Origin: Bacillota bacterium
GTDB lineage: Bacteria; Bacillota; Bacilli; Paenibacillales; Paenibacillaceae
Length of the DNA: 64,000 bases
Assembly (NCBI GenBank): GCA_023460795.1
Contig: JAEWPC010000063.1
Location: 49,408 to 113,407 of the forward strand
Direction: 5' to 3'
In this document: piece after piece, positions 51,234 through 60,561 of the stretch
Layout: each line of letters opens with the position of its first letter
Numbering within the stretch: the stretch's first letter is position 1
The notes under the pieces: model-generated
Told to the model about the DNA's origin: nothing
The model's database searches: none
Seen by the model: the letters and a program-made list of their open reading frames with translations, nothing else
Position numbers and translations under genes: made by a program

Positions 51234-53378
51234 ATGCAGGACATTACCCATGCTCCGCACGGCAAGAAACGTTCGTGGATGTATTTATTACTCTCGATGG
51301 CTTTAGGGTTAGCGTTCATGTCGAACGCCGTTCGCGTGCAGGCGGCAGGAACGGATCCCGTAGAACTCAACTTCAAGGCGAGCGCTTCGGATCAGACCGT
51401 CGGTACGATCGTACTGCAATGGTCGGGCAAAAACGTGCATCATTATTCCGTGTATAAGCACAATCCCGCCTCGCATCAATTCGAGAAGCTGTTCGATACG
51501 CCCGCTGCAGGCACCTATCTGGACCAAGGTCTTACCGTCAATCAGGGATATAACTATAGGGTCGAGGCCTACCGATCCGAAACGGAGCTCGCGCAGACCA
51601 TAGGATGGAATCTCAATGTCCGTCATCTGTTCGTAACTGCCGATAACGCGAACCAAGCGTTCCATTTGAATTGGACTTCCTCGGGCGAGGGCATCGTGTA
51701 CGACTTGCACGTCATGAAGGATTACGGCACCTATTACGGGGATATCCTGCCGATACAATACGGATTGACCGGGTTAAGCGCGGTCATTACCGGACTTAAC
51801 CTTGACGAAGACTACGTATTCATGGTGGATGCCCGGAATCCGGTTACAGGGCAATATATCGTAAACTCCCAATCCAATTTCGCGAAATCGGCGCTTTACT
51901 CTCAGCCGTTCAACCTCTATGCGACCGAAGACAACATGACGGTTCATCTGAATTGGGACACGTTGCCCGGCAACAAGGAATACGTAGTCAACCGCGCGAC
52001 GGCAAGCGGCGGTCCCTATACGATCATCTCTCCTCCGCAGTTGACCGGCACGAGCTTCAACGATTATACCGCTCGGTACGGCACTGCCTATTATTACATG
52101 GTCACGGCGATCAGCACGACAGGCGTCGCCAGGAATTCCAACGAAATCGTTGCGCGTCCGCATCCCGAGAACAATTTATCCGTTCTATACAAAGCCGCGG
52201 ACACGCAGGACAACACGATGCTTCCGCATCTTATCATCCGGAATTTCCGCAACGTGCCCGCCGATCTTAGCAAAATGACGGTAAGGTACTGGTACTCGCA
52301 GGATACCGCTACGCAGGATCGCGTATGGTGCGATTGGGCGCAGGTCGGGTGCGCGAACGCTCCCGCAACGATCAAGGCCTCCGCGTCTCCTTCGCCTACG
52401 GCGAACAAGTATATCGAGTTGGCCTTCACGCCTTCCGCGGGTACGATCCCGCCGGGGGGGACGAGCGGCGAGGTGCGATTGCGCTTGGATAATACGACTT
52501 TCACGAATTACGACAAGTTGAACGATTACTCCTATACCGGCCAGACGGTTTTTGCGGACTCGCCAACTATCACGCTCTATGAGAATGGCAAACTCGTCTG
52601 GGGTGTCGAACCGACTTCGGATTTGCCCGCGCCTCCTCAGAACGTGAAGGCGTTCGCGGGCAATGGGCAAGTTATGCTGAGCTGGGATCGCCCGATCGGC
52701 ACGACCCGCTACGCGGTAAAACGCTCAACTTCGCCGCTCGGCCCGTTCACGCCGGTCACGCCATACGATTGGACGCTGACGAACTTTACGGATGCGGCCG
52801 CCCAGAACGGGACGACTTACTACTATGTCGTCACGGCATCGAATAACAGCGGAGAGAGTCCGCCATCGCAGGTCGTCAGCGCTATGCCTAAACCGGGGCA
52901 ATCGAACGTTACGCAATCGCTCGCCTCCGTCTCGGCGCAATATCGCGCGGGAGACAACCATGCGACGAATAATACAATCAACCCCTATATAAGCCTGAAG
53001 AATACCGGCAATTCGCCGGTTGCGCTGAGCGAATTGAAGGTTCGATATTATTTCACCGTCGACGGAGATACGCCGCAGAACTTTGTCTGCGATTGGGCTC
53101 AAGTCGGCTGCGCCAACGTTCAAGGCAAGCTGGTGAAGCTATCCACGGCTAAGCCCGGCGCGGATTACTTCCTTGAATTCTCATTCGACGCGGCGGCCGG
53201 CATGCTTGCGCCCGGGTCTTCCAGCGGAGATATCCAAAGCCGGATCCACAAAGCGAATTGGGCAAATTATAACGAAACGGGCGACTACTCCTATGCGGGC
53301 AACAGGCCAACGCTAACCGATACGGACAAAATTACCGTTTACCAGAACGACGCCCTGATCTGGGGCATTGAACCCTGA
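51234..53378 (+). CDS. Secreted FN3-repeat protein with two CBM3 modules
   Basis: A 714-residue exported protein without a catalytic domain. The signal peptide ends near VQAAG (about residue 40). Then come three FN3-like modules (about 42-310). The first CBM3 module, about 315-462, contains YKAADTQDNTMLPHLIIRN, WCDWAQVGCAN and YENGKLVWGVEP. A fourth FN3 (PPQNVKAFAGNGQVMLSWD, about 465-555) precedes a second CBM3 (about 565-714; YRAGDNHATNNTINPYISL, WCDWAQVGCAN-like CDWAQVGCAN, YQNDALIWGIEP). CBM3 binds crystalline cellulose or chitin. It may act as an adhesin or a scaffold for enzymes. It has its own promoter with a cre site, and ends beside a hairpin at 53396. Confidence 0.92.
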   Translation: MQDITHAPHGKKRSWMYLLLSMALGLAFMSNAVRVQAAGTDPVELNFKASASDQTVGTIVLQWSGKNVHHYSVYKHNPASHQFEKLFDTPAAGTYLDQGLTVNQGYNYRVEAYRSETELAQTIGWNLNVRHLFVTADNANQAFHLNWTSSGEGIVYDLHVMKDYGTYYGDILPIQYGLTGLSAVITGLNLDEDYVFMVDARNPVTGQYIVNSQSNFAKSALYSQPFNLYATEDNMTVHLNWDTLPGNKEYVVNRATASGGPYTIISPPQLTGTSFNDYTARYGTAYYYMVTAISTTGVARNSNEIVARPHPENNLSVLYKAADTQDNTMLPHLIIRNFRNVPADLSKMTVRYWYSQDTATQDRVWCDWAQVGCANAPATIKASASPSPTANKYIELAFTPSAGTIPPGGTSGEVRLRLDNTTFTNYDKLNDYSYTGQTVFADSPTITLYENGKLVWGVEPTSDLPAPPQNVKAFAGNGQVMLSWDRPIGTTRYAVKRSTSPLGPFTPVTPYDWTLTNFTDAAAQNGTTYYYVVTASNNSGESPPSQVVSAMPKPGQSNVTQSLASVSAQYRAGDNHATNNTINPYISLKNTGNSPVALSELKVRYYFTVDGDTPQNFVCDWAQVGCANVQGKLVKLSTAKPGADYFLEFSFDAAAGMLAPGSSSGDIQSRIHKANWANYNETGDYSYAGNRPTLTDTDKITVYQNDALIWGIEP

Positions 53379-53395
53379 CCCCTGACGACCTGGAA

Positions 53396-53436
53396 GAAGC
53401 CATCCTGACGTCCTATACGGACAACAGGATGGCTTC
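53396..53436. terminator. Terminator-like hairpin between convergent genes
   Basis: GAAGCCATCCTG and CAGGATGGCTTC form a 12-bp perfect stem, with a smaller GTCC/GGAC hairpin inside. T runs on both sides are weak. Confidence 0.6.
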
Positions 53437-53447
53437 GCTGTTGCAAG

Positions 53448-54143
53448 CTATGCCGCGACGTCGACGTGCTCCACTTTCCTGATCGCCAGATAAGCGATGA
53501 TGAAGCCTATGACGGCCAATGTAATCGGAATGGCGATGATCGAGTTTAAAGAAATTTCGTTCGACCCGGAGCAGACGAGGAGCACGACGCCCAAAGAAGA
53601 GACGATCGTCGTCGAGACGGACAGCTTCCGCATGCCGAAGAACAGCGGGATCAAACCCATGAAGCTGGCGGCTAGCGCGTTCATCCCCATGCTGATCGCG
53701 GTCTTGGAGACGACGCTTCCCGTCAGATCCTCCGGGACGACATCCGCGTAGTGGTCGAACAGATAGAAAGCGCAGCTAACCATCAAATCCGTATACACGA
53801 TCGCCGCGAAGGTGAACAGCACGACGATCATCAGCTTGGCTACGATCAGCTTGCGACGGTTGACCGGGTACATGAACAACAGAGTAATCGTTTTGTTCTT
53901 ATACTCTCCGATCACGATGCGCGCGATCAACGTGGCGGCGAAAACGATGAACGTCCCTCTTACCATCGTATCGATAATGAAGAAAGCATCCGAATACGTC
54001 GGGAACGCGTCGGCGCCCTCGCTTCTCTCCGCTAAGGCCAAGAAACAGAGCATGCCGAAAATGACGAAGCCGGCGATGAACGCCCCGCGAACGTACTTGC
54101 CGATTTGGAACTTGCGCATTTCAAGCCTGATCAGCTTAAGCAC
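53448..54143 (-). CDS. ABC-2 type permease (BcrB-like)
   Basis: A 231-residue membrane protein with six segments. It opens MLKLIRLEMRKFQIGKYVRG and has the EYKNKTITLLFMYPVNRRKL block common to ABC-2 permeases of peptide-antibiotic transporters. It overlaps the ATPase gene by 8 bases. Last gene of an operon of regulator, kinase, ATPase and permease. Confidence 0.88.
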   Translation of the reverse strand: MLKLIRLEMRKFQIGKYVRGAFIAGFVIFGMLCFLALAERSEGADAFPTYSDAFFIIDTMVRGTFIVFAATLIARIVIGEYKNKTITLLFMYPVNRRKLIVAKLMIVVLFTFAAIVYTDLMVSCAFYLFDHYADVVPEDLTGSVVSKTAISMGMNALAASFMGLIPLFFGMRKLSVSTTIVSSLGVVLLVCSGSNEISLNSIIAIPITLAVIGFIIAYLAIRKVEHVDVAA

Positions 54144-55059
54144 TGAACTCCGCCCCCTTCATGACGCCCAGGAAGTACTCCTCGAGCGTGCTGCTATGCT
54201 TGCCGATGGACTCGATTTCGACGTCGTGCTGGACGAGCATTCTCGCGATATCCCGCTGTTCCTTGCTCAGATCGTAAATGCGGATCGACTCGTTGCCGAT
54301 GACCCGGAAGTTGGACAGCCCCAGCTCGTGCTCGACCACGTAAGCCGCTTTGGCGCAATCGTGCGTCTTCAGCTCGATGTAGGATTTGTTCTTCTCCCTC
54401 ACGTCCGCCATGGACACTTCCTCAAGAAGCAGGCCGTTGTTAATGACGCCGATCCGGTCCGCGACAAGCTCGATTTCCCCGAGGATATGACTGGAGATCA
54501 GGATCGTGATGCCGTACTCCCGGCTTAGCGACTTGAATATTTCGCGGAACTCTTTAATGCCCATCGGGTCCAGACCGTTGATCGGCTCGTCAAGAATGAG
54601 CAGCTCGGGCTTCGTGACGATCGCTCTTGCGATCCCTAGTCTTTGTTTCATTCCGAGCGAGAAATCCTTGACCATCTTGTTCTCGACGTTCTGCAGACGG
54701 ACGAGCTCAAGCGCTTCGCCGATCGCTGTCGGAGCGTGATAGCCCATATATTCGCAATGAAGCTTCAAGTTGTCCTCTGCCGTAAGCTTGTCGTAGAACA
54801 CCGGGTACTCGATAATCGCGCCCATTCTGCCCAGCACGTCGTACGAGCCGGATGTCAGTCGTTGCCCGAACAGCTCGATCTCCCCGGCTGTCGGCTTCAC
54901 CAGATTGGCGATCATTTTCATGACCGTCGTTTTGCCCGCCCCGTTCGGCCCGAGAAACCCGTAAATTTCCCCCGCCCGCACGTTCATGTTGACGTTCCGG
55001 ACGACGTCTTTCCCTTTATACGTCTTCGTTAGTTGCCTCGTTCGTAATACGGTTGTCAT
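54136..55059 (-). CDS. ABC transporter ATP-binding protein (BcrA-like)
   Basis: A 307-residue ATPase. Walker A GFLGPNGAGKTTVMKM, signature FSLGMKQRLGIARA, Walker B LLILDEPINGLDPMG, and switch His in TILISSHILGEIE. The ~80-residue C-terminal tail is typical of BcrA/antibiotic-resistance ATPases. With the permease at 53448 and the two-component genes upstream it forms a BcrAB-type export or detoxification unit, likely against bacitracin-, lantibiotic- or similar cell-wall-active compounds. Confidence 0.92.
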   Translation of the reverse strand: MTTVLRTRQLTKTYKGKDVVRNVNMNVRAGEIYGFLGPNGAGKTTVMKMIANLVKPTAGEIELFGQRLTSGSYDVLGRMGAIIEYPVFYDKLTAEDNLKLHCEYMGYHAPTAIGEALELVRLQNVENKMVKDFSLGMKQRLGIARAIVTKPELLILDEPINGLDPMGIKEFREIFKSLSREYGITILISSHILGEIELVADRIGVINNGLLLEEVSMADVREKNKSYIELKTHDCAKAAYVVEHELGLSNFRVIGNESIRIYDLSKEQRDIARMLVQHDVEIESIGKHSSTLEEYFLGVMKGAEFSA

Positions 55060-55121
55060 AACGGCTTACCTCCCATTCGTTCTGCCTGATTTCATCTTAT
55101 CAGCCGAAATGATCTTTCTTC

Positions 55122-56087
55122 TTAACCGTTCCTTACGAGTTTCTTAAGTTCGACCGTCTTGAAGCGAATGGTGAATATCGTCTTAATGTTGGGATTGCTA
55201 TAGAGGTGAATCGTGCCGCCCAGGCGCTCGACCAGTCTCTTCGTAATCGTAAGGCCGAGTCCGCTGCCCTGAAAAGCGCGATTCCTCGCGTCGTCCATCG
55301 TATACATCCGTTCGAACACGCGGTCCCGGTGCTGTTCTCCGATACCTCGGCCTTCGTCCCAGACGTCAATGCGGGCGTATTCGTCTTCCCGCTCCAGCGT
55401 TAGTCCGATGACCTTGCCGTCTCCGCCGTGGCGAATCGCATTGGATATCAAATTGTTCATGATGCGGTCGAGCGCGTCTTCGTTGCCGAGCGCGTAGATC
55501 GGTTGCTCCGGAATGCGGATGATCACCTCGAAGCCTCTGGCCGTCAATGATTCGTAGAATTGCAGAATGTTCCGCGAGCACGCCTCGTTAAGCTGTACGG
55601 TCGTGACCGGAATCGGCGCGTCCTCGGACTCCAGCCTGGCCAAGTCGAAAAACTTGTTCATGAGCGTCAATACTTCCCCGGCCTTCGCTTGCACTTTGGC
55701 CAATAGCCGGTCTTTATCTGCGGGATCGATGTCGGGATCAAGCTGCATCGTCTCCAAATAACCGAGGATAACCGTAAGCGGAGTCCTGAGGTCGTGAGAG
55801 ATGTTGGAGATCATCTTCCGCATCGCCGACTCCGCCGCCGTGAAATGAGCTTGCAGCTTCTGATTCCGGTCGAGCAGCCGATTCGCTTCGGCAAGAAGCG
55901 CCTTCAGCGGTTCGTCGTCCGTAAACAAGAGCAGCCTCTCCTTGGATTCATCGGCGATGATTCGGGCAAGGTTGTTCGCGACGAGGGAAATTTGGCGGCT
56001 TCGGGAAGCTTGGGAGCGACGTTGAGAATAGATAACGGTTAACAATATCGCGACAACGAGCAACAGAGCGGCAATCGTAAGATTCAT
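55122..56087 (-). CDS. Sensor histidine kinase
   Basis: A 321-residue kinase with one N-terminal membrane segment (LTIAALLLVVAILLTVIY) and almost no extracellular part, as in intramembrane-sensing kinases that work with ABC transporters. The phospho-acceptor box is ISHDLRTPLTVILGYLETM; the ATPase domain has NNLISNAIRHG, DEGRGIG and GSGLGLTITKRLV. One base follows the stop of its response regulator gene. The ABC genes follow 62 bases later. Confidence 0.92.
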   Translation of the reverse strand: MNLTIAALLLVVAILLTVIYSQRRSQASRSRQISLVANNLARIIADESKERLLLFTDDEPLKALLAEANRLLDRNQKLQAHFTAAESAMRKMISNISHDLRTPLTVILGYLETMQLDPDIDPADKDRLLAKVQAKAGEVLTLMNKFFDLARLESEDAPIPVTTVQLNEACSRNILQFYESLTARGFEVIIRIPEQPIYALGNEDALDRIMNNLISNAIRHGGDGKVIGLTLEREDEYARIDVWDEGRGIGEQHRDRVFERMYTMDDARNRAFQGSGLGLTITKRLVERLGGTIHLYSNPNIKTIFTIRFKTVELKKLVRNG

Positions 56088-56088
56088 T

Positions 56089-56790
56089 TTATTTACCTTC
56101 CCACTTGTAGCCGATCGCCCATAACGTCTTGATCAGCTGCGGATCGGACGGGTTGTCCTCGATTTTCTCCCGCAATCTTCTCATATGCACGTTGATGACG
56201 TTATCGTCGCCCATATAGTCGTCCTGCCAGACCAACCCGTAGATTTGAGCCTTCGTAAATACGCGGTTCGGATTCGTCGCGAGAAGCTTCAGAATGTCGA
56301 ATTCCTTGGAAGTAAGCTTGATCGTTATTCCGTCTTTAACCGCCGAGAAGTTGTCCAAATCGATCGTCAACCGCTCGAACGTCAATAAGCGCGGCGCCTG
56401 TTGTTGTTCATCCCGGCCCGCGTATTTCGTCGCCCGTCGAATTCCCGCTTTAATTCTGGCGGCAAGCTCCAGCATCGAGAACGGCTTCGTGATATAATCG
56501 TCCGCGCCGAAGCCAAGCCCGAGCGCTTTATCGACTTCACCGTCCTTCGCTGACATGATCAGGATCGGTACCGAGCTCGATTCCCGCACCCGCCGGATCA
56601 TCTCCAGCCCGTCCATTCCCGGCATCATCAGATCCGCGACGATGAAGTCGAACCTTTCGCGTTCGGCGAGCGATAAGCCTTCTTCCCCGTCAGCAGCCGT
56701 CGTGATCCGGAATCCCTCTTTCGTCAGATAACCTTCGACCAGCTCCGCGATCGACGCATCGTCTTCGACTAGCAGTATGTGATGTTGCAT
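56089..56790 (-). CDS. OmpR family response regulator
   Basis: A 233-residue regulator: receiver domain (LLVEDDASIAELVEGYLTK, phospho-Asp53 in VADLMMPGMDG, Lys in IMSAKDG) and winged-helix domain from about 130 (LTSKEFDILKLLATNPNRVF, INVHMRRLREKIEDNP, WAIGYKWEG). First gene of the four-gene unit. Expected to activate the ABC transporter downstream. Confidence 0.94.
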   Translation of the reverse strand: MQHHILLVEDDASIAELVEGYLTKEGFRITTAADGEEGLSLAERERFDFIVADLMMPGMDGLEMIRRVRESSSVPILIMSAKDGEVDKALGLGFGADDYITKPFSMLELAARIKAGIRRATKYAGRDEQQQAPRLLTFERLTIDLDNFSAVKDGITIKLTSKEFDILKLLATNPNRVFTKAQIYGLVWQDDYMGDDNVINVHMRRLREKIEDNPSDPQLIKTLWAIGYKWEGK

Positions 56791-56850
56791 TCCTTATCGC
56801 ACCCTTCCGTTCACGCCGTATAAATTAGGATAAATATACCACCGGACAGC

Positions 56851-56893
56851 AAAAAACCGCCACCCTTTCCCATTCGGCGGGAAAGTCGGCGGC
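56851..56893 (-). terminator. Terminator of the MHYT-GGDEF-EAL gene
   Basis: GCCGCC..CTTTCCC pairs with GGGAAAGGGTGGCGG, followed on minus by TTTTTT. Confidence 0.8.
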
Positions 56894-56905
56894 GGCCGGG
56901 GCGTG

Positions 56906-59335
56906 CTAAGCTACCACTCCTCTAAGCATATAAGCAGCCAGTTCATCGGCCGCGAGCGGCTTGCTGTAATAGTAGCCTTGAATCTCGTCGCATCCGTTAT
57001 CGAGCAGCAGCTGCAGCTGTTCCTTCGTCTCGACGCCTTCGGCGATGACGTTCAGCTTCAGATGGTGCGCCATGGAGATGATCGTCTCGACGATCGTGCG
57101 GTCGTCCTCGTTCGTCGTAATCTCTTGAACGAACGTCCGGTCGATCTTAAGCCGCTCGATCGGGAACATGCGCAAATAGCTTAACGAGCTATAGCCCGTT
57201 CCGAAATCGTCCAAGCTGAATCGGATGCCGAGCTCCATCAGCTTCTGCAGGATCGGGCTCGCCCTCGAGGCGTCCATCATGATGCTCTCCGTAATTTCCA
57301 GCTCGAGGTACGTCGGGTCGAGCTCCGTTTCCCGCAGTACCGCCGCGACCAGATCGACGATCCGGTCATCGAGCAGCTGCTGAGACGACAGATTGACGGA
57401 TACCGGCACCTGCCAGCCGTACTGCGCCTGCCATTGCTTCATCTGACGGCAAGCTTCCCTAAGCACCCAAGCTCCGATGTCTCCGATAATGCCCGCCTCT
57501 TCCGCGACGGGAATAAATTGATTAGGCGGAACGAGGCCTTTGTCCGGGTGAGCCCATCTCAGCAACGCCTCGACCCCGATGATCCTGTTCTGCTCCGCGT
57601 TAATCTGCGGCTGATAATGCAGCAGCAGCTCGTTTCTCTCGATCGCTTTGCGCAAGTCGCTCTCCAGCTCCAGCTTGCCAAGAAGATTCACGTCCAACTT
57701 ATCGGAGTAGAAGCAATAACCGTTCTTGCCGTTGCGCTTGACGTCGTACATGGCCGTGTCCGCTTTCTTCAGCAGCTCCTCCACGCTGTCTCCGTGCTCG
57801 GGATATAGCGCGATGCCTACGCTGGCCGATACATAGAAGTCGTTGTCCTTGAGCCTGTACGGACTTTGCACGACGTCGATGATGCGTTCCGCGACGCGCA
57901 CGGCCGCGGACTCGATCGGATCTCCGTGGCAGATGACGGCGAACTCGTCACCGCCCATCCGTCCGATCGTCACGTTCATGCCGGAAGCCGCTTGGCGGAG
58001 CCGTTCCGTAACCTGCAGCAGGAATTGATCGCCATAAGCGTGCCCGAGCAAATCGTTAATGAGCTTAAACCGGTCGATGTCGATGACTAAGACGGCGAAT
58101 GGATCGGCCGACGATTCGCCTCGCTGTATCGCCTTGTCGAGCGTGAGATTGACGAATCGGCGGTTAGGAAGGGAGGTGAGCTCGTCATGATAGGCCAGAT
58201 GCTGAATCTGTTCCTTCGACTTTTTCTCCTCGGTAATGTCCCTGAAGATGAAATAGATGCCTTTCACCTCGTCGTCGATCGTCACGGGGACGCTCATGGC
58301 GCTTAAGTGCACGTGGTTGCCGGAGACGTGGTTAATTACGGTCTCCAGCCGTTTCACTTCGGCGTCTTTCAAAGCATAGATGAGCCAAAGGCTTACCTTG
58401 CCGCGCAGTTCCTCGACGACTAGACCGATAATTCCGATCAACGGCTGCTCCAAGAAGTGCTCGGCTGACCGCCCTGTCATGGTTACGAACGCAGGATTGA
58501 CGTCTACGATCACGCCTTTCGTATCGATCGTTACGATACCGTCCGTATGGTTCTCGTATAGCGATTTGTACCATTTGTTATGCTCGTATAGCGCATGGTC
58601 CTTGCTCGTCAGCCGATGGCCGAGGATCGACCCGACGATGGCGATCGCCATCGCGACGAACGTGCCGGCGGCCACGACATACGCGAGCATTTCCTGATTC
58701 ACGCCGACTCCGGCAGCTTGGGCGTGCGCGTTCTTCTCGAAATGAGCGGCGGCCATGCCGGTGTAGTGCATGCCGGCGATCGCCGCGCCCATCATAACTC
58801 CGCTGACAAGCTTGTAGACGACCGATATCCACGAACTCGCGCTGCGAAAATAAATGGTGAGCGCTAGCGCGACGAAAGAAGCGGTCATGGCGATCAAGAC
58901 GGACAAAGCGAACAACCCGGTATCGTACCGGATGTGTACGTGCATGGCCGCCATGCCTGTATAATGCATCACGATGATTCCTGCGCCTAACAGCAATCCG
59001 CCGGTCAAATACCGTCTGATAGTTAGACGTTCCATGGTGACCGCTCGAAGAGCAACGGCTGATGCGACAATCGCGACGATATAAGAGATGACGATCCATT
59101 TCGTATGGTAGGTGATCGGCTCGGACAGCGAGATGGCTAACATGCCTACGAAATGCATCGACCAAATGCCCGTTCCGATGAGAATCGCTCCGCACAGGAG
59201 CCAGACGATGCGGCTTTTGAATGGTTTTCCCGCACTTACGCGACCCGTAAGGTCCAGCGCCGCATAGGAAGCCGCAACCGCGATGAGACACGATAAGATG
59301 ACGAGCGAATCATTGTAGGCGACCTGTAAACGCAT
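56906..59335 (-). CDS. MHYT-PAS-GGDEF-EAL cyclic-di-GMP protein
   Basis: An 809-residue membrane protein. The MHYT domain has three repeats with WSMHFVGM, VMHYTGMAAMH and GMHYTGMAAAH (residues about 40-210), proposed to sense oxygen, CO or NO through bound copper. A PAS domain (YENHTDGIVTIDTKGVIVDV) follows, then GGDEF with the intact MGGDEFAV motif but without an RxxD inhibitory site just before it. The EAL domain has EALLRW, ITESIMM, DDFGTGYSSL and AEGVET, all needed for phosphodiesterase activity. Both activities may work. ATG 59335 is preferred for GGGAG upstream; earlier ATGs exist at 59350 and 59362. It has a likely extended -10 promoter TGCTATATT near 59390. Confidence 0.92.
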   Translation of the reverse strand: MRLQVAYNDSLVILSCLIAVAASYAALDLTGRVSAGKPFKSRIVWLLCGAILIGTGIWSMHFVGMLAISLSEPITYHTKWIVISYIVAIVASAVALRAVTMERLTIRRYLTGGLLLGAGIIVMHYTGMAAMHVHIRYDTGLFALSVLIAMTASFVALALTIYFRSASSWISVVYKLVSGVMMGAAIAGMHYTGMAAAHFEKNAHAQAAGVGVNQEMLAYVVAAGTFVAMAIAIVGSILGHRLTSKDHALYEHNKWYKSLYENHTDGIVTIDTKGVIVDVNPAFVTMTGRSAEHFLEQPLIGIIGLVVEELRGKVSLWLIYALKDAEVKRLETVINHVSGNHVHLSAMSVPVTIDDEVKGIYFIFRDITEEKKSKEQIQHLAYHDELTSLPNRRFVNLTLDKAIQRGESSADPFAVLVIDIDRFKLINDLLGHAYGDQFLLQVTERLRQAASGMNVTIGRMGGDEFAVICHGDPIESAAVRVAERIIDVVQSPYRLKDNDFYVSASVGIALYPEHGDSVEELLKKADTAMYDVKRNGKNGYCFYSDKLDVNLLGKLELESDLRKAIERNELLLHYQPQINAEQNRIIGVEALLRWAHPDKGLVPPNQFIPVAEEAGIIGDIGAWVLREACRQMKQWQAQYGWQVPVSVNLSSQQLLDDRIVDLVAAVLRETELDPTYLELEITESIMMDASRASPILQKLMELGIRFSLDDFGTGYSSLSYLRMFPIERLKIDRTFVQEITTNEDDRTIVETIISMAHHLKLNVIAEGVETKEQLQLLLDNGCDEIQGYYYSKPLAADELAAYMLRGVVA

Positions 59336-59476
59336 GAACTCCCGCTCCATTCTGACTGACAAGAGGTGTCGAAACCCTTCCTTTCAATATAGCATTTTTT
59401 TCGTCCCGACAACGTCATAATCGATAGGAATTCATGGTAAGTTCACAGGCTTATTGAGGCGGCCCCCTGCCATGCC

Positions 59477-60556
59477 CTACGGCAGCTCGATCGCCACTTC
59501 GCGGCGGGTTTCCGCCGAACGCAGCACGCCGTCGATAATCGCTTGCTGGATGAGGATCTGCTCTCCCGGAATCGGTGCCGGACGTCCGCCCTGAACGGCT
59601 TCGGCGAAGTCTCTCACTTTCTCGTCGAACAGATTAAGCTGGTGATCGACGAGAGGAATCGGCGTGCTCGTATGACCGCCGTATTCGTCATGGAACAGCG
59701 TGATCGATCCGACGGCGCCATCCCATACGCCCGACCATGGACCGCTGCCTGCAGGCGTCACTTTAAGGCCTGCATCCGTTCCTAGGAACATCGTCGCTCC
59801 CAGGGTATCCATGTGCATCGCCCATGAGATCTTGAATTGAAGCACGAGATCGTTCTCGAAGCGCACCATGGCAACACCGAAGTCCTCGACCTCGAACTTG
59901 CTCGCTTCTTGATGATAGAGCGGGTTCGTGCCGAAATGGTTCGAAGTGAACGCGGAGACGGTGATCGGCTTCGGATACCCCATCGCGTTCAGCGCCATAT
60001 CGAGCGAGTAACAGCCAATATCGGCCATCGCGCCGGCTCCCGCCAACTTCTTGCTGATGAACGTGCCGCCAGGCATGCCTCGGCGCCTGCCGCCGCCCGT
60101 CTCCGCGTAATATACCTTACCGAGCCGTCCGGACTGTACGATATCCTGCAGCAGCTTCATATTCGGATCGTAACGCGGCTGGAAGCCGATCGTCAGCATG
60201 CTGCCCGTCTCGCGGGCGGCCTTCGTCATCTCGAGCGCCTCTTGGAACGTGACCGACATCGGTTTCTCGAGCAGCACTTGCTTGCCCGCGCGAAGCGAAT
60301 CGACGGTCGTGACGTGGTGCGAGACGTTAGGCGTGCAGATGCTGACCGCATCCAGGTCTTGCTCGAGCAGCAGTGAGTGCCCGTCGTAAGCAGCGGCGCC
60401 GTTCAGTTGTTCCGTATCGACGAATTGCTGCGCCTTCCCCGGAATGACGTCCGCGACGGCGACGATCTCTACATAAGGAAGCTTCCGATACGCGGAGACA
60501 TGCGCTCTGGCGATGCCCCCGCTTCCGATAATACCCACTTTTAATGTTCGGCTCAT
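59477..60556 (-). CDS. Gfo/Idh/MocA family oxidoreductase
   Basis: A 359-residue NAD(P)-dependent sugar or inositol dehydrogenase-like enzyme. Rossmann motif VGIIGSGGIARAHVSAY, then EKP of VLLEKPMSVTFQEAL with the catalytic Lys, and ADIGCYSLDMALNAMG with the GxxxD/H-like active site. ATG 60556 has GAGAGG 9 bases upstream and starts six bases before the AraC gene's stop (60562). Last of three genes. Substrate unknown. Confidence 0.9.
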   Translation of the reverse strand: MSRTLKVGIIGSGGIARAHVSAYRKLPYVEIVAVADVIPGKAQQFVDTEQLNGAAAYDGHSLLLEQDLDAVSICTPNVSHHVTTVDSLRAGKQVLLEKPMSVTFQEALEMTKAARETGSMLTIGFQPRYDPNMKLLQDIVQSGRLGKVYYAETGGGRRRGMPGGTFISKKLAGAGAMADIGCYSLDMALNAMGYPKPITVSAFTSNHFGTNPLYHQEASKFEVEDFGVAMVRFENDLVLQFKISWAMHMDTLGATMFLGTDAGLKVTPAGSGPWSGVWDGAVGSITLFHDEYGGHTSTPIPLVDHQLNLFDEKVRDFAEAVQGGRPAPIPGEQILIQQAIIDGVLRSAETRREVAIELP

Positions 60557-60561
60557 CCGAT

